Assembly: GCF_023264895.1 (NCBI RefSeq)
Contig: NZ_JAHFUY010000046.1
Span: forward strand, 1-33,548
Length of the DNA: 33,548 nucleotides
Origin: Herbiconiux sp.
Lineage (GTDB): Bacteria; Actinomycetota; Actinomycetes; Actinomycetales; Microbacteriaceae
Direction of reading: 5' to 3'
Shown: piece after piece, positions 1 through 6,950 of the stretch
Layout: each line of letters starts with the position of its first letter
How positions within the stretch are numbered: position 1 is the first letter of the stretch
Notes under the pieces: model-generated
What the model saw: only the letters and a program-made list of their open reading frames with translations
Told to the model about the DNA's origin: nothing
Database searches by the model: none
Program-made: the position numbers and the translations under genes

Positions 1-108
1 TGGGCGCGACCGGCGTCGAGCTGCGCCTGGCCCGCGTCGAGCTGCGTGCGGCCGGCATCGGCCTGGGTGCGGCCGGCGTCGAGCTGGGCGGCCTGGGCGG
101 CCTGCTGG
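1..108 (-). repeat. 21-bp in-frame tandem repeats (Q-L-D-A-G heptads)
   Basis: On the plus strand the unit resembles GGCGTCGAGCTGCGTGCGGCC and recurs about every 21 bp with substitutions. It encodes seven-residue units of the type AGRTQLD within the MMPL protein. The heptad spacing and Ala/Gln/Leu content suggest a helical coiled coil in the extracytoplasmic domain. The array may continue left of the window. Confidence 0.7.
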
Positions 109-452
109 GCCTGGGCGTCGAAGGGATCGATGACCGCGGCGACCCCGTCGAGGTCGCGCGCGCTCGTGGCCGCCTCGGTGATCGCCTGCTTCTGCTCGTC
201 GGTGAAGGGCTCGCCGTCGGTCGTGCGGTAGACGACCGTTCCGGTGCCGCCCGCGGTGTCCGGGAGCTTCTCGGCGAGCGCGTCGGTGACCGCCCCGGAG
301 GCCGTGCCGGGGATGTCGAAGCTGTTGCTGAGGGTGCCGCCGATGGCGAAGAACGCCCCCACGGAGATGCCGAGGATCACGACCCAGGCGACGATCACGG
401 GCCAGGCCCGGCGGGCGGCGAACGAACCAAGACGGTACAGCAGGGAAGCCAC
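1..452 (-). CDS. MMPL/RND-family transporter, N-terminal part (gene continues past position 1)
   Basis: About 150 residues are visible, from a GTG at 450-452 preceded by the ribosome site GAAGGAGA. The N-terminus reads MASLLYRLGSFAARRAWPV and runs into a first transmembrane helix (about residues 15-37). An extracytoplasmic segment follows, with an FDIPGTAS-like stretch and a VVYRTTDGEPFT strand. This is the usual start of actinobacterial MMPL proteins, which export lipids or drugs across the membrane. From about residue 115 the protein enters a repetitive Q-L-D-A-G-rich segment, probably a coiled coil, and the window ends there. The gene is divergent from a TetR gene with a 68-bp gap, a typical layout for a regulator and the exporter it represses. 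Which compound is exported cannot be told. Confidence 0.85.
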   Translation of the reverse strand, partial: MASLLYRLGSFAARRAWPVIVAWVVILGISVGAFFAIGGTLSNSFDIPGTASGAVTDALAEKLPDTAGGTGTVVYRTTDGEPFTDEQKQAITEAATSARDLDGVAAVIDPFDAQAQQAAQAAQLDAGRTQADAGRTQLDAGQAQLDAGRA

Positions 453-520
453 GGGATCTCCTTCAGACCTGCTTGAGCATACGCGACGTCTCGTCTAGAG
501 ACTGGGGGTACCCTGAGGGG
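453..520. promoter_or_regulatory. Divergent promoter region with candidate TetR operator
   Basis: The gap between the divergent MMPL and TetR genes contains the inverted repeat GTCTC-N5-GAGAC at 488-502, with TCTAGA inside it. A plausible TetR-gene promoter is TTGAGC (473-478) and TAGAGA (496-501) with 17-bp spacing, so the palindrome would overlap the -10 box. TetR proteins commonly bind such dyads to repress both themselves and a neighbouring exporter. The dyad is seen directly; its function is inferred. Confidence 0.5.
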
Positions 521-1105
521 GTGAACGAGCAGGCGTCGGGGCATCGCACGGGCCCTGTGCGGAGCGCAGCCGCTCGCGACGCCATCCTCGCCGCCACCGC
601 GCGCCTCTTCCAGGGCCAGGGCTACGACCACCTCACGATCGAGGGCATCGCCAAGGAGGCGGGGGTCGGCAAGCAGACCATCTACCGCTGGTGGCCGAGC
701 CGGGGAGCCCTGATCGCCGAGTGCCTCACCGACGGCCGGCTCATCCCGATCGACTTCGACGTGCCGTACACGGGCGACCTGCTGCGCGACGTCGAGGAGT
801 GGCTCGGCTCGGTGCTCGCCATCCTCGAGACCCCGCACGGCGCCATGCTGCTGCGCTCGCTCGTCTCGGCCGCGGCGGAGGACGCGGAGGTGGGCGACCA
901 CCTCAGTGCGAGCCTCGGTGTCGACCGCCACCTGGCCGAGCGCCTGGCCGCCGGCATCCTCGACGGTCAGCTCGCCGCCGACGCCCCCGTCGAACTGCTC
1001 GGCCACGCGGTGCTCGGCACCATCATCGTGCAGAGCCTCACCCGGCGGCCCGACGTCGCCGGCGCCCTCCGCGAACTCGTGCGCTACCTGGTGACCGCGC
1101 GGTGA
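521..1105 (+). CDS. TetR/AcrR-family transcriptional regulator
   Basis: The protein is 194 residues from a GTG at 521, just after TGAGGGG. An upstream in-frame TTG (473) would put the start inside the promoter and operator, so 521 is preferred. An N-terminal TetR helix-turn-helix is clear: AARDAILAATARLFQGQGYD, then IAKEAGVGKQTIYRWW. The C-terminal ligand-binding region (LLRDVEEWLGSVLAILE onward) resembles the TetR_C domains of AcrR-type regulators. It is divergent from the MMPL gene and its stop codon overlaps the start of the ATP-grasp gene (GTGA at 1102-1105), so the two are probably translationally coupled. It likely represses the MMPL exporter and itself. The ligand is unknown. Confidence 0.9.
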   Translation: MNEQASGHRTGPVRSAAARDAILAATARLFQGQGYDHLTIEGIAKEAGVGKQTIYRWWPSRGALIAECLTDGRLIPIDFDVPYTGDLLRDVEEWLGSVLAILETPHGAMLLRSLVSAAAEDAEVGDHLSASLGVDRHLAERLAAGILDGQLAADAPVELLGHAVLGTIIVQSLTRRPDVAGALRELVRYLVTAR

Positions 1106-1995
1106 GCAGCCGTGCGCGCCGGCGGGAGCGCAGCAGGCTCGTGCGGGCGGTGCGACTCTGGCGCACCCGGAACCCGCAGACCTTCACCGAGAAGGTGCGC
1201 TACAAGATGCTCCGCGACCATCGGCCGCTCCTCGTGACCTTCGCCGACAAGGCGGCGGTGCGCGAGCACGTGGCCGAGCGGATCGGATCGGCGTACCTCC
1301 CGCAGGCGTTCGCCGTGCTCGACGACCCGGCCGAGCTGCTGCGGCTCGAGCTCCCTGAGCGCTACGTCGTCAAGCCCACGCACGGCAGCGGTGCCGCCAT
1401 CGTGGTGAGCCCGGAGGCGCCCGCCGACGCCGAGCTGCCGCCCGCGCGGTGGAGCTGGGTCTACCGGCACGTGCGCCCGGAGGCCGCGCGGCGCGAGCTG
1501 CTGGTGGGGATCGCCGAGCACTGGGCCACCCAGCTCTACGGCCAGGGGCCCAACCGCGAATGGGCCTACGGCCGGGTGCCGCCGAAGGTGATCGTGGAGG
1601 AGATGCTCGAGGGCGAGGGCGGAGGCATCCCCGACGACTTCAAGTTCTTCGTGTTCCACGGACGGTGCCACCACATCCAGGTCGACGCCGGCCGCTTCGA
1701 GGGGCGCACGCAGGACTTCCACCGGCCCGACTGGGAGCACCTGCCGCTCAGCGGCGGGCCGCCCTGGATCGATCCGCCGCGGCCCCGCCCCGACCGGCTC
1801 GACGAGATGATCGCCGTCGCCGAGCGGCTCGGGGAGGGCACCGACTTCGTGCGGGTCGACCTCTACCTGCTGCCCGACCGCATCGTGTTCGGCGAGCTCA
1901 CGAGCTACCCCGCGGGCGGCGACAGCCCGTTCGAGCCCGCGAGCTTCGACGCCGAGTTCGGCCGGCCCTGGACCGTGCCGCGGCGCTACCGCTGA
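1102..1995 (+). CDS. TupA-like ATP-grasp protein (polysaccharide/teichuronopeptide type)
   Basis: The protein is 297 residues. The GTG at 1102 overlaps the TetR stop by 4 bp; a later in-frame GTG at 1138 is possible. Early residues NPQTFTEKVRYKMLRDHRP and FADKAAVREHV are characteristic of the TupA-type ATP-grasp family. These are followed by YVVKPTHGSGA (nucleotide-binding loop), PKVIVEEMLEGE, DDFKFFVFHGRC and FGELTSYPAGGDSPF (acidic metal-binding end). The family ligates an amino or carboxyl group to a sugar polymer precursor, as in TupA of teichuronopeptide synthesis, and often sits in surface polysaccharide loci. Here it stands alone, coupled to a regulator of an MMPL exporter, so a role in envelope modification is plausible but not shown. 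Confidence 0.8.
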   Translation: MSSRARRRERSRLVRAVRLWRTRNPQTFTEKVRYKMLRDHRPLLVTFADKAAVREHVAERIGSAYLPQAFAVLDDPAELLRLELPERYVVKPTHGSGAAIVVSPEAPADAELPPARWSWVYRHVRPEAARRELLVGIAEHWATQLYGQGPNREWAYGRVPPKVIVEEMLEGEGGGIPDDFKFFVFHGRCHHIQVDAGRFEGRTQDFHRPDWEHLPLSGGPPWIDPPRPRPDRLDEMIAVAERLGEGTDFVRVDLYLLPDRIVFGELTSYPAGGDSPFEPASFDAEFGRPWTVPRRYR

Positions 1996-2025
1996 CCGGT
2001 GGCGATCGCAGCGCCGGAACGACGG

Positions 2026-2058
2026 ATGCCCCGCCCGGTACGAGACCGGACGGGGCAT
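2026..2058. terminator. Bidirectional intrinsic terminator between convergent genes
   Basis: ATGCCCCG-c-CCGGT, loop acgag, ACCGG-a-CGGGGCAT forms a 13-bp stem with one mismatch. It lies between the end of the ATP-grasp gene (1995) and the end of the GlsB-like gene (2099), which converge on it. No long T-tract follows on either side, so it would act mainly through the strong stem. A short direct repeat, ATCAGGCCCGCA, follows at 2070-2081 and 2084-2095. Confidence 0.75.
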
Positions 2059-2098
2059 TCTGGTGCAGGATCAGGCCCGCACTATCAGGCCCGCAGGA

Positions 2099-2368
2099 TC
2101 AGGCGCGACGGCCCTTGCGGCCGAAGATGAGGCCGTAGATCAGCAGCACGATGATCGACCCGCCGATGGCGAGGAGCCAGGTCTGGATCGACCAGAACTC
2201 CTCGAGGTTCGCGTTGAAGAGCAGGCCGCCGAGCCAGCCGCCGAGGAGCGCTCCGATGACGCCGAGGATGAGGGTGATGAACCACCCTCCGGCCTGCTTG
2301 CCGGGGATGATCAGCTTGGCGATGGCGCCGGCGATGAGGCCGAGGATGAGGAAGGCGATGAAGCTCAT
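2099..2368 (-). CDS. GlsB/YeaQ/YmgE-family stress-response membrane protein
   Basis: The protein is 89 residues from the ATG at 2366-2368. It is almost entirely hydrophobic: a Gly-rich first helix (FIAFLILGLIAGAIAKLI), the family hallmark loop PGKQAGGW, a second Gly-rich helix (ITLILGVIGALLGGWLGG) and a third helix near the C-terminus, ending in the basic tail GRKGRRA. This is the usual size and pattern of transglycosylase-associated (GlsB/YeaQ) proteins, small inner-membrane proteins induced by stress. It lies downstream of the catabolic operon in the same direction, but 163 bp away, so it probably has its own promoter. Confidence 0.92.
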   Translation of the reverse strand: MSFIAFLILGLIAGAIAKLIIPGKQAGGWFITLILGVIGALLGGWLGGLLFNANLEEFWSIQTWLLAIGGSIIVLLIYGLIFGRKGRRA

Positions 2369-2469
2369 TGCTGTGTTCCGTTTCTGTAGGGTGCGGGTTG
2401 GAGCCTGGCCCGATCCGGGCGATCCGGCAATGGGTCGGCCCCGCTTTGCATCGCGGCCCCGGATGTGCA

Positions 2470-2503
2470 GGTGCGCAGGCGCACCGGATCGCTGGCGCAC
2501 CGG
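2470..2503 (-). terminator. Candidate terminator/dyad downstream of the catabolic operon
   Basis: The 163-bp gap between the hydrolase stop (2532) and the GlsB-like start (2368) contains GGTGCG-CAGG-CGCACC (2470-2485). It also has a direct repeat of GGCGCACCGG at 2479-2488 and 2494-2503. These could fold alternatively and slow transcription leaving the long operon. There is no T-run, so the call is tentative. I see nothing else convincing in this gap. Confidence 0.35.
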
Positions 2504-2531
2504 GGTGCTGGTATGCCGGTGGCTGGTGCCC

Positions 2532-3233
2532 TCAGCTCGCGAGCACCGCGAGCTCGGCGAGCACCCGCGGGTCGGCCAGCACCCGGAAGTGGCCTCCCGT
2601 CGCGAGCTCCACGTTCTTCGCCCCCGGAAGGGCGCTGCCGCCCGGGATGTGCGGATCGAAGCGGCCGTAGACCGAGACGATCCGCGCGTTGACCGACTGC
2701 CGGTGCGACAGCTCCACGAGGGTGGCATCGCCCGGGCGGAAGATGCGCAGGCTCGGCGCGAGCATGAACCGTGCGTAGACCGAACCGCCGAAGGGCGTCG
2801 CGACCGCGAGCATCGACCGGATGCGCTCGGCCGACGACCCGAGCGACATCGCGTACTTGCCCACCAGCCCGCCCTTGCTGTGCGCCACGAGCACCACGCC
2901 CGAGAGGTCGTGCTCGTCGAGGTAGTCGGCCACGTGCCCGGCGGCATCCGGAACGGGGCGGTTGTTCCAGCGGAGCGGCCCGATCACGTGCACCGGATGC
3001 CCGCGGTCGTGCAGGGCGGCGATGAGCGGCTGCAGGAAGCGCCAGGTCTCGTAGACCCCGGGCACGACCACGATGGGGGCGCGATCGCCGTCGTGGAACG
3101 AGTCCGGATCGGCGCGGCTGAGCACCGAGCGCACCTGCCAGTGCACGGCGTAGGCGTAGTCGCGCGCCCACCAGCCCGCGATCCGGAGCCGGTCGGCGAT
3201 CCCGTGCGGATGCCAGCGTGGGGTGTCGGTCAT
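2532..3233 (-). CDS. Alpha/beta hydrolase (lipase/esterase-like), last gene of catabolic operon
   Basis: The protein is 233 residues from the ATG at 3231-3233, with GAGGAG about nine bases upstream. It has an alpha/beta hydrolase fold: oxyanion region IVVVPGVYETW, nucleophile elbow AHSKGG (Ser119), and a likely acid/base pair in GRFDPHIPGG (Asp193) and TGGHFRV (His215). The K after the nucleophile Ser (HSKGG) resembles bacterial triacylglycerol-lipase/EstA-like enzymes. No signal peptide is seen, so it is probably cytoplasmic. The start lies 13 bp after the stop of the preceding hydrolase gene, consistent with one operon. The substrate is unknown; an ester or lactone linked to the aromatic growth substrate is one possibility. 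Confidence 0.82.
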   Translation of the reverse strand: MTDTPRWHPHGIADRLRIAGWWARDYAYAVHWQVRSVLSRADPDSFHDGDRAPIVVVPGVYETWRFLQPLIAALHDRGHPVHVIGPLRWNNRPVPDAAGHVADYLDEHDLSGVVLVAHSKGGLVGKYAMSLGSSAERIRSMLAVATPFGGSVYARFMLAPSLRIFRPGDATLVELSHRQSVNARIVSVYGRFDPHIPGGSALPGAKNVELATGGHFRVLADPRVLAELAVLAS

Positions 3234-3246
3234 GGGCGTGCTCTCC

Positions 3247-4071
3247 TCACGCGCCCGTCCCCTGTTCCGCGCCCGCCTGCACCCGCCGCACGCCGAGCGA
3301 CAGCACCGCATCGGCGACAGCGCGCGGAGCGGTGTGCTGCACGACGTGGCGGTGGCCCGGCACGACCGCGAGCCTCCCGTCGACGGCCCGGTCGCGGAGA
3401 CGGCGGCACCACGCTATCCCGGCGATCGGATCGAGCCCGCCGCGCACGACGAGGAGCGGGACGGCCAGCTCGGCCACGCGTCGCTCGATCGGGTAGGTGA
3501 GCATGGGCTCGGACTGGCGGAGGAACCAGGCGGGACCGCAGCGCAGGTAGTCGAGGAGCACCACGAGATCGACGTCGGGGGGTTCGACGAGGATGTCGAT
3601 GCCGAGAGCGAGGGCCTGCGCCGGGAGGCTCCGATGCCGGTCGTCGGCGACGGGGCCGACGATCACGACGCCCGTGGCGCGATCCGGTCGCTGCACGGCG
3701 AGCTCGACCACCCACTGCGCCCCCATGGAGTGACCGAGCAGCACGCCGGCCGGAATGCCGAGGAGGTCGAGCGCGGCCCCGAGCGCCCTGGCCATCTCGG
3801 CCACCGAGGGCGAGTGGCCCGGCTTCGGGAGACCGCCGAACCCGGGGAGATCGATGGAGTGCACCTCGCCGTGGAGCGCGAGCTCGTCGTGCAGGCGGGA
3901 GAGGTAGCGGTGCGAGGCGCCGATGCCGTGCACGAGCACGTGCACCGGAGGCGCCGCGCTGCCCACCTGGCCATTCTCGGGCGCCACTGCCGTGCTGAAG
4001 GCGCGGAATTCCATCTCGCCCACCGTCACGCTCCGTTCGAGCGTCGTGGGGGGCTGTCGTCGTTCCGGCAT
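3247..4071 (-). CDS. Alpha/beta-fold hydrolase
   Basis: The protein is 274 residues. The ATG at 4069-4071 is chosen because GAGGAG lies five to six bases upstream; an earlier in-frame start at 4116 lacks this. Motifs are VHVLVHGIGASHRY (oxyanion hole), DLPGFGG, nucleophile elbow GHSMGA (Ser115) and a late GHRHVVQH with the candidate catalytic His (240 or 242). This is the classical layout of C-C or ester hydrolases used in aromatic degradation (MhpC/3-oxoadipate enol-lactonase type), but family membership alone does not give the substrate. A 90-bp gap separates it from the maleylacetate reductase gene, with a small hairpin TCGGGC-N5-GCCCGA (4080-4096) just ahead of its ribosome site. Confidence 0.85.
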   Translation of the reverse strand: MPERRQPPTTLERSVTVGEMEFRAFSTAVAPENGQVGSAAPPVHVLVHGIGASHRYLSRLHDELALHGEVHSIDLPGFGGLPKPGHSPSVAEMARALGAALDLLGIPAGVLLGHSMGAQWVVELAVQRPDRATGVVIVGPVADDRHRSLPAQALALGIDILVEPPDVDLVVLLDYLRCGPAWFLRQSEPMLTYPIERRVAELAVPLLVVRGGLDPIAGIAWCRRLRDRAVDGRLAVVPGHRHVVQHTAPRAVADAVLSLGVRRVQAGAEQGTGA

Positions 4072-4161
4072 TCTGCTCCTCGGGCTGTGGGCCCGAACCA
4101 GGCCCCCTGCCAGCATCTGCTGTTTCGCCCGGCACCGCTCGTTCCGGCGGGACCGGGCTCG

Positions 4162-5217
4162 TCAGCTGATGCTGCGGCCCTCCAGCGCCGCCTGCAGGAT
4201 GCCCTCGAGGTCGCGTTCGTGCACCGGCCGCGGATTGCTCGAGGGCACGAGCGGCAGGATGAGCCCGGCGCTCTCGGGGATGCTCTCGGCCCGGTAGCCC
4301 ACGTCGGCGAGCGCGCGCGTGGCGGGGATCGAGGCGTAGAGCGAGTCGAGGCCCTCGACCGCGCTCGAGGCACCGAGCGCTCGGGCGATCCGCTCCTCCG
4401 CCTCGGCCGAGGCCCCCACGTTGAACGCGAGCACCTGCGGCAGCACCGCGGAATGGGTCTGCGCGTGCGGCAGGTCGTAGGCACCGCCGAGCACGTGGCA
4501 GATCTTGTGGTGGAGGCCCGAGCCCGCCGAGGCGAAGGCGACCGCCGAGACGTATGCCCCGTAGAGCATGCGCTCGCGCGCGGGCACGTCGCCCAGGTCG
4601 GCGACGATCGCGGGGAGCGCCGCGGCGACCTCGCGGATGCCCTCCTCGGCGAGCGCCCGGTTGAGCGGATCCGAGTTCGGCGCCCACATCGAGTCGATGC
4701 AGTGGGCGATGGCGTTGAGACCCGAGGCCACGGAGAGGTCGACGGGCAGGCTCAGCGTGAGCGCGGCGTCGTAGATCACGACGGCCGGGAGCACGACGTC
4801 GTCGACCCCCGTGGTCTTGCGGGAGTCGGTCGTGAGGCCCCAGACGTTCGTGGCCTCGGATCCGGCGTAGGTGGTGGGCACGGCCACGATCGGCAGCCGC
4901 TCGGTGAGCGCGATGGCCTTCGCGAGCCCCGTGGTCGAGCCCCCGCCCACCGACACCACGAGGTCGATGCCGGCCTCGCGCGCGGCGGCCCGCGCCCGCT
5001 CGGCGTGCGCGATGGGCACGTGCGGCGCCACGTCGTCCCAGTGCAGCGCCACCTCGATGCCGGCGGCGATGCTGCGGGCGAGCTCGGCCTCGGAGGGCGC
5101 CGCGATCACCATGACGGCCCCGGCACCCCTCTCGGCGACCTCGGCGGCGAGCGCTGCGGCGGCGTCGCCGGAACCGAAGCGCACGCGCTGGGGCAGGGTG
5201 CGGTGGTCGAACTTCAT
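4162..5217 (-). CDS. Maleylacetate reductase (iron-alcohol-dehydrogenase family)
   Basis: The protein is 351 residues, the normal size for maleylacetate reductases, which reduce maleylacetate to 3-oxoadipate with NAD(P)H. Nucleotide-binding signature GGGSTTGLAKA (about 91-101) is followed by VPTTYAGSEATNVWG (113-127), HCIDSMWAPNSDP (172-184), SGLHHKICHVLGG (233-245) and PHAQTHSAVLP (250-260). These are typical of the MAR branch rather than metal-dependent butanol dehydrogenases. The ATG (5215-5217) overlaps the upstream hydrolase stop (ATGA). With the ring-cleaving dioxygenase, CoA-transferase and thiolase of the same operon it completes a route to 3-oxoadipyl-CoA. It most resembles the PcpE/LinF/TftE group. 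Confidence 0.92.
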   Translation of the reverse strand: MKFDHRTLPQRVRFGSGDAAAALAAEVAERGAGAVMVIAAPSEAELARSIAAGIEVALHWDDVAPHVPIAHAERARAAAREAGIDLVVSVGGGSTTGLAKAIALTERLPIVAVPTTYAGSEATNVWGLTTDSRKTTGVDDVVLPAVVIYDAALTLSLPVDLSVASGLNAIAHCIDSMWAPNSDPLNRALAEEGIREVAAALPAIVADLGDVPARERMLYGAYVSAVAFASAGSGLHHKICHVLGGAYDLPHAQTHSAVLPQVLAFNVGASAEAEERIARALGASSAVEGLDSLYASIPATRALADVGYRAESIPESAGLILPLVPSSNPRPVHERDLEGILQAALEGRSIS

Positions 5218-5876
5218 GGTGTCTCCTCGTGATCGCGCAGCCGGTTCAGGAACACGCGGGCGTCGGCCGCCGCCCGCTCGGTGATGCCGTGCTCGTCGCC
5301 CGGCTCGACGAGCACGTCGGCCTGGGCTCCGGCGAGCGCGAGCAGCCTGGTCGTGTCGGCGACCCGGAAGGCGGGCACCCAGGGGTCGTGGTCGATCGAG
5401 CGCAGCAGCACGGGCACACCCCGGCGGAGGGTGCCCACGCGCCGGGCGACGGTCTCGGACTCGAGCGGTTCGGCGCCGACGTAGCCGCCCGTGAAGAGCA
5501 CGGCGCCGACCACGGGCACGTTCCGCGTGAGCAGGAAGTGCGACAGCGTGCACGCCCCCTGCGAGAAGCCGAGCAGCGCCACGCGGGCGAAGCCGGCCTC
5601 GTGCGCCGCGGCCACGCTCGCCTCGACCACGTCCAGCGCCCGTTCGAGGTGCTCGGCGTTCTCGGGCGCGGGGTCGAGGAAGGGATGCGGATACCAGGAG
5701 TTGCCCACGGCCTCCGGCGCGAACCAGCGCAGGCCCGCCACGCCGAGCCGTTCCGACAGGCCGCGCACGAACGGCACGTCCTGGGTGCGGCCGTGCAGCC
5801 CCACCACGGCGAGCGCCTGCGGGTCGCTCGCCTCGGCGTCGCCCCAGACCTGCGGTTCCACGGTGGTCTCCGTCAT
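5214..5876 (-). CDS. MhqD-like phospholipase/carboxylesterase-family hydrolase
   Basis: The protein is 220 residues from the ATG at 5874-5876. The catalytic triad can be placed: GFSQGA (Ser105), RSIDHDPWVP (Asp162 or Asp164) and PGDEHGI (His196). LAVVGLHGRTQD supplies the oxyanion region. This is the carboxylesterase-2 fold of Bacillus MhqD, which is encoded beside ring-cleaving dioxygenases of the MhqO type. Here it directly follows the dioxygenase gene (72-bp gap) and overlaps the next gene by 4 bp. That pairing suggests it processes the ring-cleavage product or removes quinone-derived esters. The exact reaction is unproven even in the Bacillus case. Start alternatives a few codons away exist. 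Confidence 0.85.
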   Translation of the reverse strand: MTETTVEPQVWGDAEASDPQALAVVGLHGRTQDVPFVRGLSERLGVAGLRWFAPEAVGNSWYPHPFLDPAPENAEHLERALDVVEASVAAAHEAGFARVALLGFSQGACTLSHFLLTRNVPVVGAVLFTGGYVGAEPLESETVARRVGTLRRGVPVLLRSIDHDPWVPAFRVADTTRLLALAGAQADVLVEPGDEHGITERAAADARVFLNRLRDHEETP

Positions 5877-5948
5877 CCGATCATCCCTTCCTCGTCACCC
5901 GTCGTCACACGATCCGATCAGTGCCCGTCGTGCTCAGTGCCGTCGCGC

Positions 5949-6908
5949 TCAGTCCTCGTCGCGCAGCGGCTCGAGGCGGGCCATGATCGACTCGCGCTCG
6001 TGCTCGAAGAACGGCGGCAGCATGAAGGCGCGGCCGAGCTCCTCGGGCGACTCGTCGCAGTCCCAGCCGCCCTCGTTGTGCGTCACGGCCAGCTCGAACA
6101 GCGCGCCACCCGGGGTGCGCACGTAGTGCGACTTGAAGTAGGTGCGGTCCTTGAGCTCCGAGATGTCGGTGTAGCCGGCGCCCTCGATGTCGAACTTCAC
6201 CTCGTTCTGGTTCTCGAGGTTGTCGAGGTTCCAGGCGAAGTGGTGGTACGCGCCGGAGCCGTAGCGCCAGGTGCCCTGCTCGTCGGTGCGGTTGCCGGTG
6301 AGCTCCACGAAGTTGCCGACGTCGGCGTTGCCCACGCGGTAACGGGCGCGGTCGCCCTCCTCCTCGACCTCGCTCGAGGCGAAGAACGCCTCCTTGCCGA
6401 AGTCGACCATGCGGTCCTGGTCGAACACGTGGATGCCCACGCCGTAGATGCCGTGGATCGCGTACTCGATGCCCACGCCGTTCTTCGTGTAGCCCTCACG
6501 CGGGTCGTTCTCGACCTCGATCAGCACGTACTCGATGCCGGAGGGGTGGCGGAGGTTCAGTCGGCGGCCGCCGAACACGTCCTCGAAGCTGTTCTCGACA
6601 CCGTGCTCGGTGAGCCGCTTCGACCAGAACTCGAGCGATCCGGTGGGCACCGAGAGCAGCACCTCACGCGCCTGGTTGGTGCCGCGGATGCCGTAGAGCC
6701 CCACCTGCGCCCACGGGAACGTGGTGATCACGGCCGAGGGGTCTCCGCCGGCGTTCGAGTAGTAGAGGTGGTACACCGGCGTGCCGCCGTCGTAGAGCAC
6801 CGTCTTCTTGATGAAACGCAGGCCGAGGACCCGCGTGTGGAAGTCGACATCCTCCTGCGCATGCCCTACCGAGAGGGTCACGTGGTGGGAACCGGCGACA
6901 TACGTCAT
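5949..6908 (-). CDS. VOC-fold ring-cleaving dioxygenase, PcpA/LinE/MhqO type (hydroquinone cleavage)
   Basis: The protein is 319 residues from an ATG preceded by AAGGAGATAACA, one of the best ribosome sites in the window. It has two glyoxalase/VOC modules. The Fe(II) ligands known for PcpA (His11, His227, Glu276) align as His9, His223 and Glu272 with near-identical spacing. The PcpA second-shell residues His10, Thr13, Arg259 and Tyr266 match His8, Thr11, Arg255 and Tyr262. The C-terminal MLPPFFEHERESI resembles MhqO. Such enzymes open para-hydroquinones next to one hydroxyl. Neighbouring maleylacetate reductase supports a product at or near maleylacetate. Substituted hydroquinone or hydroxyhydroquinone is possible; the actual substrate is inferred. 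Confidence 0.9.
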   Translation of the reverse strand: MTYVAGSHHVTLSVGHAQEDVDFHTRVLGLRFIKKTVLYDGGTPVYHLYYSNAGGDPSAVITTFPWAQVGLYGIRGTNQAREVLLSVPTGSLEFWSKRLTEHGVENSFEDVFGGRRLNLRHPSGIEYVLIEVENDPREGYTKNGVGIEYAIHGIYGVGIHVFDQDRMVDFGKEAFFASSEVEEEGDRARYRVGNADVGNFVELTGNRTDEQGTWRYGSGAYHHFAWNLDNLENQNEVKFDIEGAGYTDISELKDRTYFKSHYVRTPGGALFELAVTHNEGGWDCDESPEELGRAFMLPPFFEHERESIMARLEPLRDED

Positions 6909-6950
6909 TGTTATCTCCTTGTTGGTCGTCTACTGCGGATGCCCGATGCT

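Noticed and set aside
691-1101. Extension of the ATP-grasp protein upstream to 691
   Set aside because: This part would run in another frame through the whole TetR gene and is Arg/Pro-rich. The GTG at 1102 with stop/start overlap is the natural start.
3230-4687. Long minus-strand frame overlapping the maleylacetate reductase and hydrolase genes
   Set aside because: The product is Arg/Pro/Gly-rich without motifs. The alternative frames give two complete enzymes with correct active sites and ribosome sites.
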